This document shows positions 11,976-23,040 of a DNA stretch of 64,000 nt, piece by piece (the stretch's first letter is position 1; each line of letters starts with the position of its first letter). A program made the position numbers and the translations under genes. The notes under the pieces are model-generated. The model was not told where the DNA came from. It searched no databases and worked only from the letters and a program-made list of their open reading frames with translations. Origin of the DNA: Moniliophthora roreri (Eukaryota; Basidiomycota; Agaricomycetes; Agaricales; Marasmiaceae); NCBI GenBank assembly GCA_001466705.2, contig LATX02000019.1, positions 1-64,000 of the forward strand, read 5' to 3'.

Positions 11976-13405
11976 AACAATACACGTACGCTCTCACCTT
12001 GATCAGGCCAGGTCATTGTCTTTCGAAAGTACCTTAAGAACTGCGATTCCCGATGTCGATCCGCGTTATCTTTATTGACACCGACATCGCCGAATGAGCC
12101 AGGCATACTACTAGCGATGCTGCGAACACTGGTGCCTCTTGTCCCACATAGCGGTACGAAGCTTGCCAGGGTCCCAAATGAGGTACATCCCGAATCGCTG
12201 ATCCACGAGCATAAAATACCGCCGAAGAGAGAATCATAGTTGAACTCGGGTGATCTGTAGATGTTCGCGTTCAGGTGAGCAACCTTAACAGACTGCTCAG
12301 CATTGTACGTGAACGTGAGGGATCATGTGGATGGGATAGGCAACCTTCGGAGGTGTTAGATAATCTTGGTATAAAAATCATTGATGTTGAGGATGAAGAT
12401 ATCGGCAGTCTATGAATGAATGAGTGATATGTCTGCGCTCAGGGTGATATGAAGCAACATACCGATGTAACGGCCATCTTGCCTCTATCACAAACCAAGT
12501 ACTTCGCCCGGCTGTTTTGCACCCCCAAAACCATAAGAATCGAGCACTCAAACAGCGCATCCCGAACCATTAAAGATACAGACATGAAGTCTCGGTAATA
12601 ATACCTTCTGCATCTTCAGGAACCTCCGCCACCCTATTTCCATGATGCCTACGCGTACTAGGCATATCCAGAACACATGCCCCGTTGTGTTTGCCGAATA
12701 TCAGAAGGGTGTATGGCCCACAGATGATAGTTAAGCTCCTCGAGAGGGTCCGGCGCGGTGTTTTCTCCTTCAGTGGATTAATCGGCACAGTTGGCTCTTG
12801 TGTACCCAAAATGGCCTGTGCTGAGGTACGCGTCAGTACATGCCAGCATCAAAGACTGCTGCGTATGATGGTCACGTTCACCTTCAACTTGTGCTAGGCA
12901 CCCTCTACAGCTCCGGACGCCATCCTTCTCCCATAATGCCTGCGTGTACCTTTAGTATTCAAAACATATGCTCCGGGTCTCGCGTACCCGCAATTATTTG
13001 GGCAAAAGCACGCGTAGGAATATCGCCGCAATCAGGATTGTAGGGACTATAGGGTAAAGTCGAAACCCTTAGGTCGGATGCGACAGGTGTAACGGGTAGT
13101 GGGGATCCTCGAGCAAGAAGTGGTGCATGCTCAAATTTCAGCTTGAGGAAGCCAGAGACTAGGGCTCATGTATCAACCTAAGCTCAAGGCCCTTTGGAAA
13201 TGAAAAACACGCACCAGCTCATTTCGAACGGTAATTCGCTGCTACCAATGGGGCATTGAGCCCCTAACCGCCACGGTCCGACGCCCGAACATACTTCAAG
13301 ATTGATCTGTTCCTGAGGAAAAGAGAGGGAGTTCGAGGAAAATGCGGTGATGGAACTTATTTTTCAGGGATGGTGACGGTGAGAAGCAACAGCCCGTGGC
13401 GCGAC
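11976..13405 (-). pseudogene. decayed F-box family gene, copy P1
   Basis: Minus-strand fragments match the F-box gene at 57.7-59.4 kb in order. GTQEPTVPIN and GACVLDMPSTRRHHGNRV (12809-12640) match GTQEPTVPIN and GACVLDMPSTRRHYGRRV there. VIEARWPLHRYVASYHPERR (about 12490) matches a back-of-frame stretch of the same gene. The acidic C-terminal region around 12110-12060 matches SGMPGSFGDD in another frame. At 12900-13100 the segment DIPTRAFAQIIAGT plus TRRHYG appears again, so part of the gene is present twice. Stops and frame changes throughout make a functional product unlikely. The F-box end itself is not recognisable. Confidence 0.7.
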
Positions 13406-13407
13406 TT

Positions 13408-13572
13408 CATCAGCAAAAACTGGAAAGCGCTATAACCTAGCTCCAGGGGGATTATAACCTGGTTGTGGCCTGGTTTGTGGGGGTTATGACTGGTTTTAAG
13501 AGTCATAATACCCTGCAGGTGGATTATAAACTCCAGGGAACCCATTATAGCACTATATGGTTTTTGCTGATG
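13408..13572. mobile_element. small hairpin element, MITE-like (165 bp)
   Basis: The left end CATCAGCAAAAAC...GCGCTATAA and the right end TTATAGTGC-type sequence followed by GTTTTTGCTGATG form a 28-bp imperfect inverted repeat. The 110-bp interior repeats the motif ATTATAACCTGG in both orientations. No target duplication is certain. The element sits exactly where similarity to the P2 copy of the F-box pseudogene stops. Confidence 0.55.
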
Positions 13573-14159
13573 TTGTCTCTCCTCGAGTTCCGGCCCTATC
13601 CTATCGTCTTCTATGACCTCTGCAACTCAAACCGACGAATGGCTACCCAGATTGAAGCTGCCTCTGGGCTGTCATCCCGAGGCTAGCTAGGGAGAAGGAA
13701 AACGTCGTGGGTTTTTTATTCTACTTATTGACTCTTCCTGAACCTCTTGTATACAGTGTATACAGCAATAGGTGCAGTAGTCTACTAATAGTATTGGGCG
13801 TTTCATCGACTAGGGCCGCATCTTCTGAAGCTAATTCAATTGTCAATCCCAATATTTTTACTGCACAGTCTCCACTAGATCCAGGTCCATTCACCATCAA
13901 TCCGAGGATGTATTTTGCTTCAAAATTGGATCACTGAGCATTTGTAGGTTCATCTCCCATGAAAGATAGCCAAGAAGGGGTTCATATTGTAAAAAAAACT
14001 ATGTACAAATGCTATCTCTGAGATCCATGTATGCCAGCGGAATATGAGTTATTATGAGGCGAATTATCCCTCCTTCCTTTGATTCTCATAGTTGGGGCCT
14101 GGTATGGATAATTGTCAGACGTTAAAAACTGGGTCATTCTGGAGAAAGGGCTTACTACT
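13573..14159. other. intergenic, 3' flank of A2
   Basis: No gene seen. The last 200 bases match the 3' flank of A1 in patches, so they belong to the duplicated block. Confidence 0.5.
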
Positions 14160-15806
14160 TCATCCTATATGAGGTAGGAACATGTTCCACTGCACCGCTT
14201 CATATCCATCTCGAGGGAGAGCCCTTAGGGCTGTCAATGCGAGGACAATCAACGCGAGCCGTGCTGCGACGTAAACGATGAACAGAGACGATATCAGGAC
14301 AATCCACACCGGGCCAATAATTTGAAGACCAAGGATTAACATCTTTCTCATTGTGGGAAGGGGCTCTCTAGTCGCACTCTGTATCATTGGTACCAGAATG
14401 TGTTTTCCTGAAAGATGCAAGAGGCCAAGGACAATTGGGGCAGATGTTGCTGCGATTGCTGAAATGCGCCATAAGGATTGTTCGATGGGTGTAGGAAAAG
14501 GGAAGAACCAAGGGATACAATGTATTGCGGCGAATATGACTGCGATTATGTATGATGCAATATAAATCCCTGGGGTATCACGTTCCAACCTCGAGGAGAA
14601 AAGGTAACGACAATCATCGCTCTCGCATCCCGTGCCGAGATCGCGAAACCGGGTGGACAAGGCAGCGACAGGATAGATTGGAGCGAATATCGGCCACTTT
14701 ATGAACCGGAAGAAGGCCTCTCTCTGTATGATTGAAGCGTAGTCGTCCGCGATATATCTCGCTGCGGCATCGATACCCTTTTTGCAGCGAGCGAATAGAG
14801 CGGATTTCTCCTTTCGAGTGGGAGGATGTAGTTGCCAATAGACGCGTACCGGGCGCCGCATGCGCAACGGTTTATTCCACCACAAGAAATACGTCACAAA
14901 GTTGAGGACCGCGAATGCAAATGTGACTATCTCTATCGCAGTCACATCAAGGCCCTGCACGGCTCGAGCGCAACACTGTAGGATGAACCACAATGTTTGG
15001 AAAAGAGCTATAACTTTGGTTAACGCATCGGCATTTCCCTTGTCTTTGATTTCGTCCTCGCTTATTTGAATGTACCCTTTATCGAGTAGAAATTCCAGTA
15101 AGCAGGAGTAGTTGTCGAAAATGAACTGTGAGGCTTTAACGTCATGCTGGAATATGGACTTCTAGTCTTCTCAAAAATGCGAGGGAATCATAAGAACGCA
15201 CCGACAGATTATTTGCTTTAATCTTGCTCCAAGTCCATCCATTACTGATTCCGATTGCGATCCTCATCTCCTCTCCATCGGGGTCGTTGCTGTGGTGATA
15301 ATGTCTATTCTCTGGGTCGATGTAGTCGTTGAATTTTTCCCGGTCCCAGAGGTGACACACAAATTGATCTCCCTCGTAAAGGGCAAGGCCTCCCATAAGA
15401 ACAAGAAAAGCATGGGATTTCCCCCAGCCATATTCTGCCAAGAGATAAGAAAGGAAATCCAGAATCTCTGAGGCTACGTACCTTTATATTTTTGAGCAAT
15501 TTTCCGACAGGACACCCACTGGCGTAACGCCCACAGGATTATCAGCTCTGGTGCGACGATTGCCATGAAAACTATTATGCCGTATTTCATGAGGACGACT
15601 GTAAGATGGTCCTTGACGCTAGGAACGTCCGGGTGCACGGCCACCCATGTACAGAGAAGTACGACCGAATAACAGTTCCACAAAATGTCTGCAATGGTCC
15701 TGCATTTGTCGATGTCGTCGCAAGTGGAAGTATCAGCAGCGGTGACATTTGCATCTGCGAATGTGTTGAGGTAAATGGGACGCGCAACTGCATAGAGGAA
15801 TAGCAT
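14160..15806 (-). CDS. multi-pass membrane protein A2 (514 aa)
   Basis: The exons are 15806-15482, 15434-15202 and 15146-14160, with introns of 47 and 55 nt in phases 1 and 0. The start is the ATG at 15806, aligned with A1. Signatures are CDDIDKCRTIADILWN, EYGWGKSHAFLVLMGGLALY, GNADALTKVIALFQTLWF, FLWWNKPLRMRRPVRVYW, CIPWFFPFPTPIEQSLW and a C-terminal VQWNMFLPHIG. It is closest to A1: both keep ALRALPRDGYEAVQWN-like ends and an FRDLG-x-G segment. An internal gap of about 20 residues after VRVYWQLHPP, compared with A1, explains most of its shorter length. It is intact, so probably expressed. The function is unknown. Confidence 0.85.
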
Positions 15807-15939
15807 CACGCCCGGGGCATTAACGACTCAGGGAGGGAAAGGGATCAAGTCTAAAATATTTTAACGCTGAGACCACGCCGACTACATGAGGCGAGAGAAG
15901 CCTTATTATCGTATATTTGCATTAGAGCATTAACGCATG

Positions 15940-16877
15940 AACGCTAGCAGTCTGTCAGACGCCTTTCGCTGAGCGTAATAAAGGCGTTCGATGTGTAAGC
16001 CACGATCAGGAAGCAAATTGGGAAAATTTGGGATGTCGAGGAATCCTTCATCAATATATTTTTTGAATGTTCACCGTAGCCGAGATCACTACGTCCACGA
16101 ACGCGTTTGACAGGAGGATTGCAGGGAGAGAAGGTAAGATCCGAATCCAATCCGACTCCGTATCGTACCTTCAGCTACATAATGAAGCAGTACGCTGCGA
16201 ATGTAGTCTTGCGTTCACGCATGAACGAATGGCGAAAAGTGCGGAAAACGTCGAAGCTGAGCTATGCGCCATATTACCACATGAAAGACGTTTTTGGCGC
16301 ATGCTGCTGTCGATTAAATGATTTTTGATAGACAGGAACCAAACGGCGTGGGCGTGGGCTGGACGCATGATTTTAGACGTCGCTTTGAAGAGGGGATCAA
16401 ATTCTACCAGGCATACGACCAGAAACGAACTCGACTCACGAACTCTGAAAGCAAGATGCCCTGCCCCCTGGGGAAATCCGTCGTCCATAAGACATGACGG
16501 CTGGATATTGTGGAAATCTGGATGTATGCTTCAGGGATATAAATGAAGTGATCGGCAGAAGCTTGTTCTCGTATAGCTTGTTCAGTTTCGGTGCCTTCTC
16601 GATGATAGAAGCGTGTACGAGGACGTCAAAACTTCTAGGGACTCTTGAGGATGCGATGAGATCGCGTAGGGAGAATTTCTGAGTGTGAAATAGTGGTCGA
16701 ATCGAAGGCATCATTCACGCCAATTGTGAATGTGATAGAAGCCGGAAGACTTGTATCGGCTTTCGGACCGTTGTGCAGATGAGATTGCAGGAAGTATTGA
16801 AATTCGGAGATCCACAGATATACAGCATTACTATTGCGGAGCATCATGGCGAACACGATTCCACCTGCGGGCAGCAC
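15940..16877 (-). pseudogene. spacer gene C2 (remnant or unresolved)
   Basis: A minus-strand frame at 16877-16635 reads LPAGGIVFAMMLRNSNAVY and continues through NGPKADTSLPASITFTIG for 80 residues. A second frame at 16714-16436 includes DVLVHASIIEKAPKLNKLY and SFISLKHTSRF. A third patch near 16010-15950 reads AYTSNAFITLSERRLTD. All three have counterparts in the first spacer. They may be exons of a third membrane-protein gene, better kept here than in block 1. I could not build a continuous spliced frame and recognise no family. Confidence 0.4.
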
Positions 16878-16944
16878 TGTTGAAGTAACAGGTCAGCCGT
16901 AGGTTCAGTCCTCGCTCGAGAGCAGACTAACCCGGTATCTCCTG

Positions 16945-18635
16945 TTATCCAATATGTGGGATAAAGCTATTCCACTGCACTGTTAGGTACGCACTGGAAG
17001 GTAGGTCTCTCAATGTTGTGAATGAAATCGCAATGACTACGAGTCTTGCCGCCACATATAGGGCATACAATATGCATTGTAAGAAGACCAGGAGATACCA
17101 CGCAGTGGCGACAGCGAATAGCATGACGAGCAGAGATTGAGAAGCAGTACGAGCGGCTTTCACCTGACGCCAGAGACATCGGTGAAGCGCATGCAGGAGG
17201 CCTGTCGAAACGGAGGAACCGATCACGAACAGAGCCGCTATACGCCACAATGTCTGCTCCAACCTAGTCGGAAACGTGAAGAACCAGGGAATACAGTGTA
17301 TTGCGCCGAAAATAATCGACACAGGATATAAAGCAATACGATGGAGGGGACGGGCACGCTCGAGTCGAGAGGAGAAGAGATATCGACAGTCGTCGCTCTC
17401 AAGCCCCATCACAATGTCTCGATATCTTGCGGACAGGGATGCAAATGGGTAAAGGAACCCGAAAATCCGACAACGAAGGAAGGCGAAGGGAGTTTCTTTG
17501 GACAGTGTTTTGTAATCTGATACAACATAGTCGGATACCGCTGAAAATATCCCGCGGATTACCCGACAGAGTCTTGAGATGGGGTGAATGACCGTCTGCC
17601 GCCAAGTAAGGGTCGGTGGGTCCGGTGACAGTGCAGGTTGGCATGGATGCAATATGACGCGCACAGGCCGGCGAACGCGAAGCGGTTTATGCCACCAGAA
17701 GAAGTTCGTCACAAAGCTAAGAATGGCAAAAGCAAATGTGATGACTTCCAGCTCGGTGACAGCGAGGCCTTGTACAGCGCGAGCCAGGCACTGTAACATA
17801 AACCAGCTGGCCTGAAGTACCGTGATGGTTTTAGACAATGCATCTGCATGCCCTCTGTCTCGGATTTCGTCTTCGGTGATCTTTACGAAGCCTTTGGCGA
17901 CAAGGTACTCCAACAGGCATGAATAGTTTCTGTAGATTCGTTCTGCTATGGCCATGTCACCGCACTATCACAGCCGTATTAGTATGTAGCGCATTATCAT
18001 GAAGACCGAGACAAACCGATAATGGACCATACTGTTGTCGGTTAATACTTGAGTCTGTGCCCTTTTCGAGTAGTAACGCATATCTCAGATCCAGTCCGTC
18101 TTCCGAACCATATACCTCCATACTTGGATTGAGATAGTCGTTGAAATGATCTGTATCCCAGAGATACCCGATAAAACTATCTCCTTCATATAGAACGAGG
18201 CCTCCCATTATGACAAGAAAAGCATGAGATTGCGTCCATCCGTATTCTCAAAGTGGAATGAATACGGAGCAGAATTGAAAAAAAAAAAGACTTACTCCTA
18301 TACTTTCTAGCAACGCGACGACTTGATAGCCACTGGCGCAGTGCCCATAGAACCATCAACTCTGGGGTTACCAATGCGATGAATGTGATCAAGCCATATT
18401 CAAGAAGTACAGCAGCTGTGTGTCGTCCTACTTTTGGCACGTTGGGATGAATTGTCACCCAAGTGCAAAGCAGGACGACCGAGTAACAGTTCCATAGGAT
18501 ATCAATGATCGTTCTGCACTTGTTGATATTATCGCATGACGGTGCGAACGGGTTTAGGGACGATGCAGAGACATTGGGCGCTACCAATGTTGTCACGTTC
18601 GGTACTGGACGAGCAAGGGCGTAGAGAAGTAACAT
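16945..18635 (-). CDS. multi-pass membrane protein B2 (529 aa)
   Basis: The exons are 18635-18296, 18246-18017 and 17964-16945, with introns of 49 and 51 nt in phases 1 and 0. Exon 3 has the same length (1020 nt) as in B1. The first intron contains a 12-base T run on the coding strand. Signatures are CDNINKCRTIIDILWN, RDRGHADALSKTITVLQASW, FFWWHKPLRVRRPVRV, CIPWFFTFPTRLEQTLWRI and the end VQWNSFIPHIG. It is about as long as B1 and clearly its sister copy. It belongs to the same uncharacterised fungal membrane-protein family as A1 and A2. No catalytic motif is visible, and the role is unknown. Confidence 0.85.
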
Positions 18636-18700
18636 GGTGATATGTGGATGTGAAGTCTTGACACCCGAAGGGCACCATCTTATATGCAGGATTGACGCTG

Positions 18701-19285
18701 TACCTCTGAATGAGCTGGACTCGTGCTGAAGGCCATGCAGAAAGGGGAACGAGGCCTCGATTCCTGGGTTGCAGCAAGCGTCCTGCTGGCAAAAACGAAA
18801 AGGTTAATATCCGCAGGGGTGAATATGAAACCTTCCATACGAACCTTCTACTGGCCCCGTGCACATGCTGTGGCAAATAGAGTCCAGCGTACAGCCGTCT
18901 TCCATGTTATCATCTCCCAACTCCGATATCCGGTCCCTCTGAGTAGGCCTTCCACTCGAAACAACCCTTCTAAAAACGACCTATACTGTGCTGGATGCAG
19001 ACCCAATGACAGATGACTTAGAAATATCAGTTTCTTAGTATCTTCTCCGCCGCAGTAATATGAAGGCTTCCTACTTGAGCGATCGACGCGTCGGTTAGGC
19101 CCCCTGTGAGTCGAAGCCTGCATTCAATGATGATTCAGCGGCATGGTCTTGCAAAACAGGCTCCTGGAGCACTCACGCTGTGCATCGCGATTTGACTTTC
19201 ACAATGATCACCAAGAGTCTCCTCACTGGGTTTGAGACATAAATCTGTAAGGCGATTCACGTCAGCAAAATCTTGTCTACCCTTT
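18701..19285. other. no gene seen
   Basis: Promoter-side flank of B2 and spacer. Short frames only, none with domains or consistent splice sites. Confidence 0.4.
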
Positions 19286-20245
19286 CACTGCATTGTCTTG
19301 CGAGGCAGCCAGAACGCAGTATCGTCATGACTCGTCGTCGTCATCTTCATCGAACGAGCCAGGTATACTGCTAGATTCTGGCACTATTCTGCGAATGTTG
19401 GCGTTCAGCTTCAGCGGTGAGAGATGGTGAATGAATCGAATGTTCCAATAAAGCACCTCAGACTGTCGAAGGTGCACACATGAAGGATGATTGAAGAAGA
19501 ACTACAGGGCAGAGCGACAAAATATGACCCGCATGGGACCTGACATTAAATAACATCAACAAAGTTGCAAAGGGCACCGCGTAGAAGAATACATACCTGC
19601 TGCGAACGCAACTCCAGCATCACGCCTCCATCTCTTACGCAGACCAGTTCTCATTGAAAAGTGCTGGGTAACGAAGCACCTTGACCTCCAGCTACAGTGG
19701 CCCTGCATCTCCAGAAACTTTCATGGCCCTACTCTCGTAATGATGACGCGGAATGTCCAAAACGCAAGCCTCAGCCTGTCATATTTGACCCTTGCATACC
19801 TACAATTGTTTGGCCCAAAGTACGCATAGGAACATCGCAGCAGCAAGGAATGTAGGATACACGAGTCGGGAGCCTCAGGTTGGACAAGGGAACTGTAACG
19901 AGATACGGGAATGATCCTCGGGCAACAAAACGTATATGCATGTTCAAACTTCAGCGGCGTTATGGTCGAGGGAGCCAGAGGCTAGAATTCACGTGTCATT
20001 TTGACCTCAAAGTCCACGGAAATGAGAAACACCCACCTTAAGCCTGGCCCTTCCTCCGCATCGAATAGTTAGTCCCTGCCACTGGCGGAGCGTTGAGCCC
20101 CATCCTCCGCAACCTGACCCCCGAACACGCTCCAGAATTGCTTTTGTTAAAAGAAAGGGAAGGAGCTCAAGGTCAATGCGTGGTGCTGCGAGATGGTGAC
20201 AGTGATAAGCAAGGGCCTCGCGGTGCGGCTTGTTTGCTCAACTCC
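19286..20245 (-). pseudogene. decayed F-box family gene, copy P2
   Basis: The minus strand keeps scattered pieces of the F-box gene at 57.7 kb. SSIPGSFDEDDDDE (about 19380-19330) matches SGMPGSFGDDNDD. EACVLDIPRHHYE (about 19770) matches GACVLDMPSTRRHYG. CDVPMRTLGQTIVGMQ (about 19850-19800) matches CLDVPTRTLAQTISGTQ. The stretch 19760-20220 also aligns at DNA level with 12900-13400 of copy P1. Many stops and frame shifts mark it as a pseudogene. Confidence 0.65.
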
Positions 20246-21300
20246 TTGGCATTGCATTCCGATGTATACCTGCTCAGTACGAGTCAGATCTACCAACTAG
20301 AATACTTGAATGATACATGAATGCCCACCTTAATCAAACATAACCAAATCACCCGTAGGTCATCCCCTTGTCTACCCTTTTGCTGAATCATCTTGCGAAG
20401 CATATCTTCCGCGGTCGGGAACAGCGATTTTAGCTGTCGACCCGCATTATATCGTCATCGTCATCGTCATGGAATGCGCCAGGCATACCGATAGCACTTT
20501 TCTGCGGAGAAAACCTATACCTCTTCTTGTACCAGATAGCAAAAGGTACGAGGTTGATGAGTACCCCAATCGAAATATCATCACGAGTCGCTGGCCTGCG
20601 TAGAAAATACCACCTACTTTGCAGACGTTGGTTTTCAGCTTCAGCGGTAGGTGATGGCGAGTAACCATAGCAGACTGCTCAGCGTCGTACGTAGACGAGA
20701 CGGATGTTGACGGCATAGACGACCTCCGGAGGTGGTAGACAAGCTTGATCAGGTCTACGAGCGAATGAGTGACATGCTTTGAGCTCAAAGTGATACGAAG
20801 TAGCAAACCAATATGACAGCTACCGTTCCCCTATCAAGAGCCGGTTTGCTAGGCTGTTTCGAGTCCTAGCAGTAGACAAACGAGAATAGAATGCTTGAAT
20901 AAGGTATCCAGGACCGTCAAGGTGCAGACATGAAGCCCCGTACAATGAGCAACATTGTTGGGCACTGAGACGGAATGCAATCGATCAGCAGTACTAGTGG
21001 GTGAAATTGACTGCGCAAATAAATACCACGAAGAAAAAAAAGCACATACCTGCGCAAAGTTCACCACGAACAGGTCGTTGTGCACCCATGCAAAACGAGC
21101 GTAGCTCCAATATTATCACCATCTCATCTCTTTATACCGATCGTTTTTCGTCTAAAAGTGCTGAGCAACGGGGCACCCTGATCAAGTTACATTTGAATTG
21201 AGCCTTGAGGCTGGAGGATAACAGTGACGGTAAGAAGCGAAGGAGCGCCGCGCGATTTGTCTGCTCTTGGCTACCACCATGACTCAGACCTCCGACATTA
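20246..21300 (-). pseudogene. decayed F-box family gene, copy P3
   Basis: The minus strand at about 20480-20370 reads GMPGAFHDDDDDD and then, one frame over, SLFPTAEDMLRKMIQQKGRQ. These match SGMPGSFGDD and SQFLDAEDTFRKTMQRKGRY of the gene at 57.7 kb. Further up, 21200-21280 resembles the 13366 and 20190 regions of copies P1 and P2 at DNA level. No continuous frame remains. Three copies on one strand within 10 kb imply tandem duplication of the ancestor before decay. Confidence 0.6.
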
Positions 21301-21658
21301 AATCATGCTAAACTATGGAATTATACTCACGTTGGTAGAACAAGCAAATGGCCTCCAGGTGCGCAATCATCTTCTATAGCCTCCGAAGCTCGAACTTATC
21401 AACACCCACTAGGTTCAAGCTGGAATCGACCAGGAACAATAGTAAATGTTCGAGGAATGATGATACGAACATGCATGAAGAGTCACCTGCTCTTGTCCAA
21501 GCATCTCGTTGCAGCAGCTATCCATATGGTCCTCTTGAGCTAAATCAACCCCTTCTGATGTCGTTCACATGGAGGAGAAGAGAAGGTTGAGATGATGGTC
21601 CTCCATAAATGAGGAACATGGACGTCTTGGCTATCTCGAGGCTCTCGGGACTCACCAT

Positions 21659-23040
21659 ATGATGAACCTCTTGCTGTCATTCGTCATTCTTGCGTTTGGA
21701 ACAGCCGTCTTTGGTCTGCCACTGACAAGTAAAAGGTTGGATTACACGTCACTTTGGTCTACCAGCTCTTGTTCAATCCACCCAGGGCTACGATATGTAA
21801 CGGACGCGCCGAACTATGCTCAAGATCATACGGCAACACGACATTCTTGGGCTCGCACAACTCGTACGCCGTTTCGACAGATATCTTTGCTGGTTCGTTT
21901 ATCCTATTATTCCATTCTTCTTCGATATGCTGATTCCGCATTGTTCCTAGTGGGACGAAACCAGGAGGTATCTATCACGGCGCAGCTCGATCTGGGGGTG
22001 AGGTTCTTGCAGGCTCAGGCTCACCAGTAAGATTCGACGGATGTCGTATCTGCAACATAAACTGATTCAGAGTTCAGATGGGAAGGGAACCTCAGATTTT
22101 GCCATACCAGTAAGCATCATGTAGGGATATTCGCAGTAATTGATTGATTCGCTTTTTCAGGTTGTGTAAGAGCCGGCTTCTCCTGACCGGCCCTTTTCGT
22201 GTCCTTACTGTGCACCCGTTAAGATCCTATTCGACGGCGGACTGGTCGTAGATTACCTCAAGAAGGTTAAATCATGGCTCGACGCGCATCCTAACGAAGT
22301 CCTGACGCTTCTCGTCACCAACCCCGACAACGTCTCTCTTCGAGATGTCTGGAAACCGGCATTCGATTCTTCTGGTTTGTTTACAACTTTCTTCGTTCTC
22401 CATGATGCTATAACGACGTTCATGCTGCCGTTCAGGTGTCACGCCGCTTACCTACGTTCCACCGACCAACCCCATGAAACGAGGTGACTGGCCTACCCTC
22501 GGCTCCCTCATCGATAGCGGAAAACGTGTCATCGTATTCATGGACTCTGGTGCTGACGGCGCTGGTGTAGATTTCATACTGCCACAATTCAAGATGGTAT
22601 ATCCATAATCCCCTTCCTTTGGCACATCCGCTCATCTGAATACACCTGCATAGATCTGGGAACCACCCTTTAGCTCCACCGACCCCAACTTCCCCTGCTC
22701 AGTCGACAGAAACGAAGGCCCGCTCTCAGTAACGGATCATATGCACATGCTAAACCACAACCTCAACGTCAACATCATTCCCATAGGCGACGGTGTACTC
22801 GTTGCGGATCGGGCTAACGCGGCGAGGACCAATTCTGTTTCGTCGTACGTGTCTGTTTTGGTTTTTGATGTGGAAACAGCTGCTCATCATCATCATGGTC
22901 ATCATGATTATAGGATCATGGCCAACGCAGGTGGATGCGCACCTCTAGCTGCTGGAAAAGCGCCCAATTTTGTGATGCTTGATTGGGTGAATGTCGGGGA
23001 GGGTATGAAAGCGGTGAATATGTTGAATGGGTTTGCTTGA
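21659..23040 (+). CDS. secreted PLC-like phosphodiesterase (308 aa)
   Basis: The nine exons are 21659-21735, 21786-21892, 21951-22026, 22078-22109, 22161-22165, 22224-22374, 22436-22596, 22654-22844 and 22914-23040. The sum is 927 nt in one frame. The start MMNLLLSFVILAFGTAVFG is a signal peptide, followed by TSKRATICNGRAELCSRSYG. The family is the fungal TIM-barrel PLC-like phosphodiesterases related to the PI-PLC X domain. The active-site segment FLGSHNSYAV carries the first histidine and LRFCHTSC the second region. FDGGLVVDYL, LDAHPNEVLTLLVTNPDN, GKRVIVFMD and a C-terminal LDWVNVGEGMKAVNMLNGF complete the fold. The protein is probably secreted; the natural substrate is not known for this group. 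Exon 5 is only 5 nt, and the last intron is 69 nt with no in-frame stop. Confidence 0.9.

Larger units (their letters stand above)
13960..18700. repeat. segmental duplication, copy 2 (A2-B2 block)
   Basis: Same gene order, strand and intron phases as copy 1 at about 4840-10030, including the decayed gene between the two membrane-protein genes. This copy lacks the 274-bp MITE and is therefore about 450 bp shorter overall. Confidence 0.8.
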
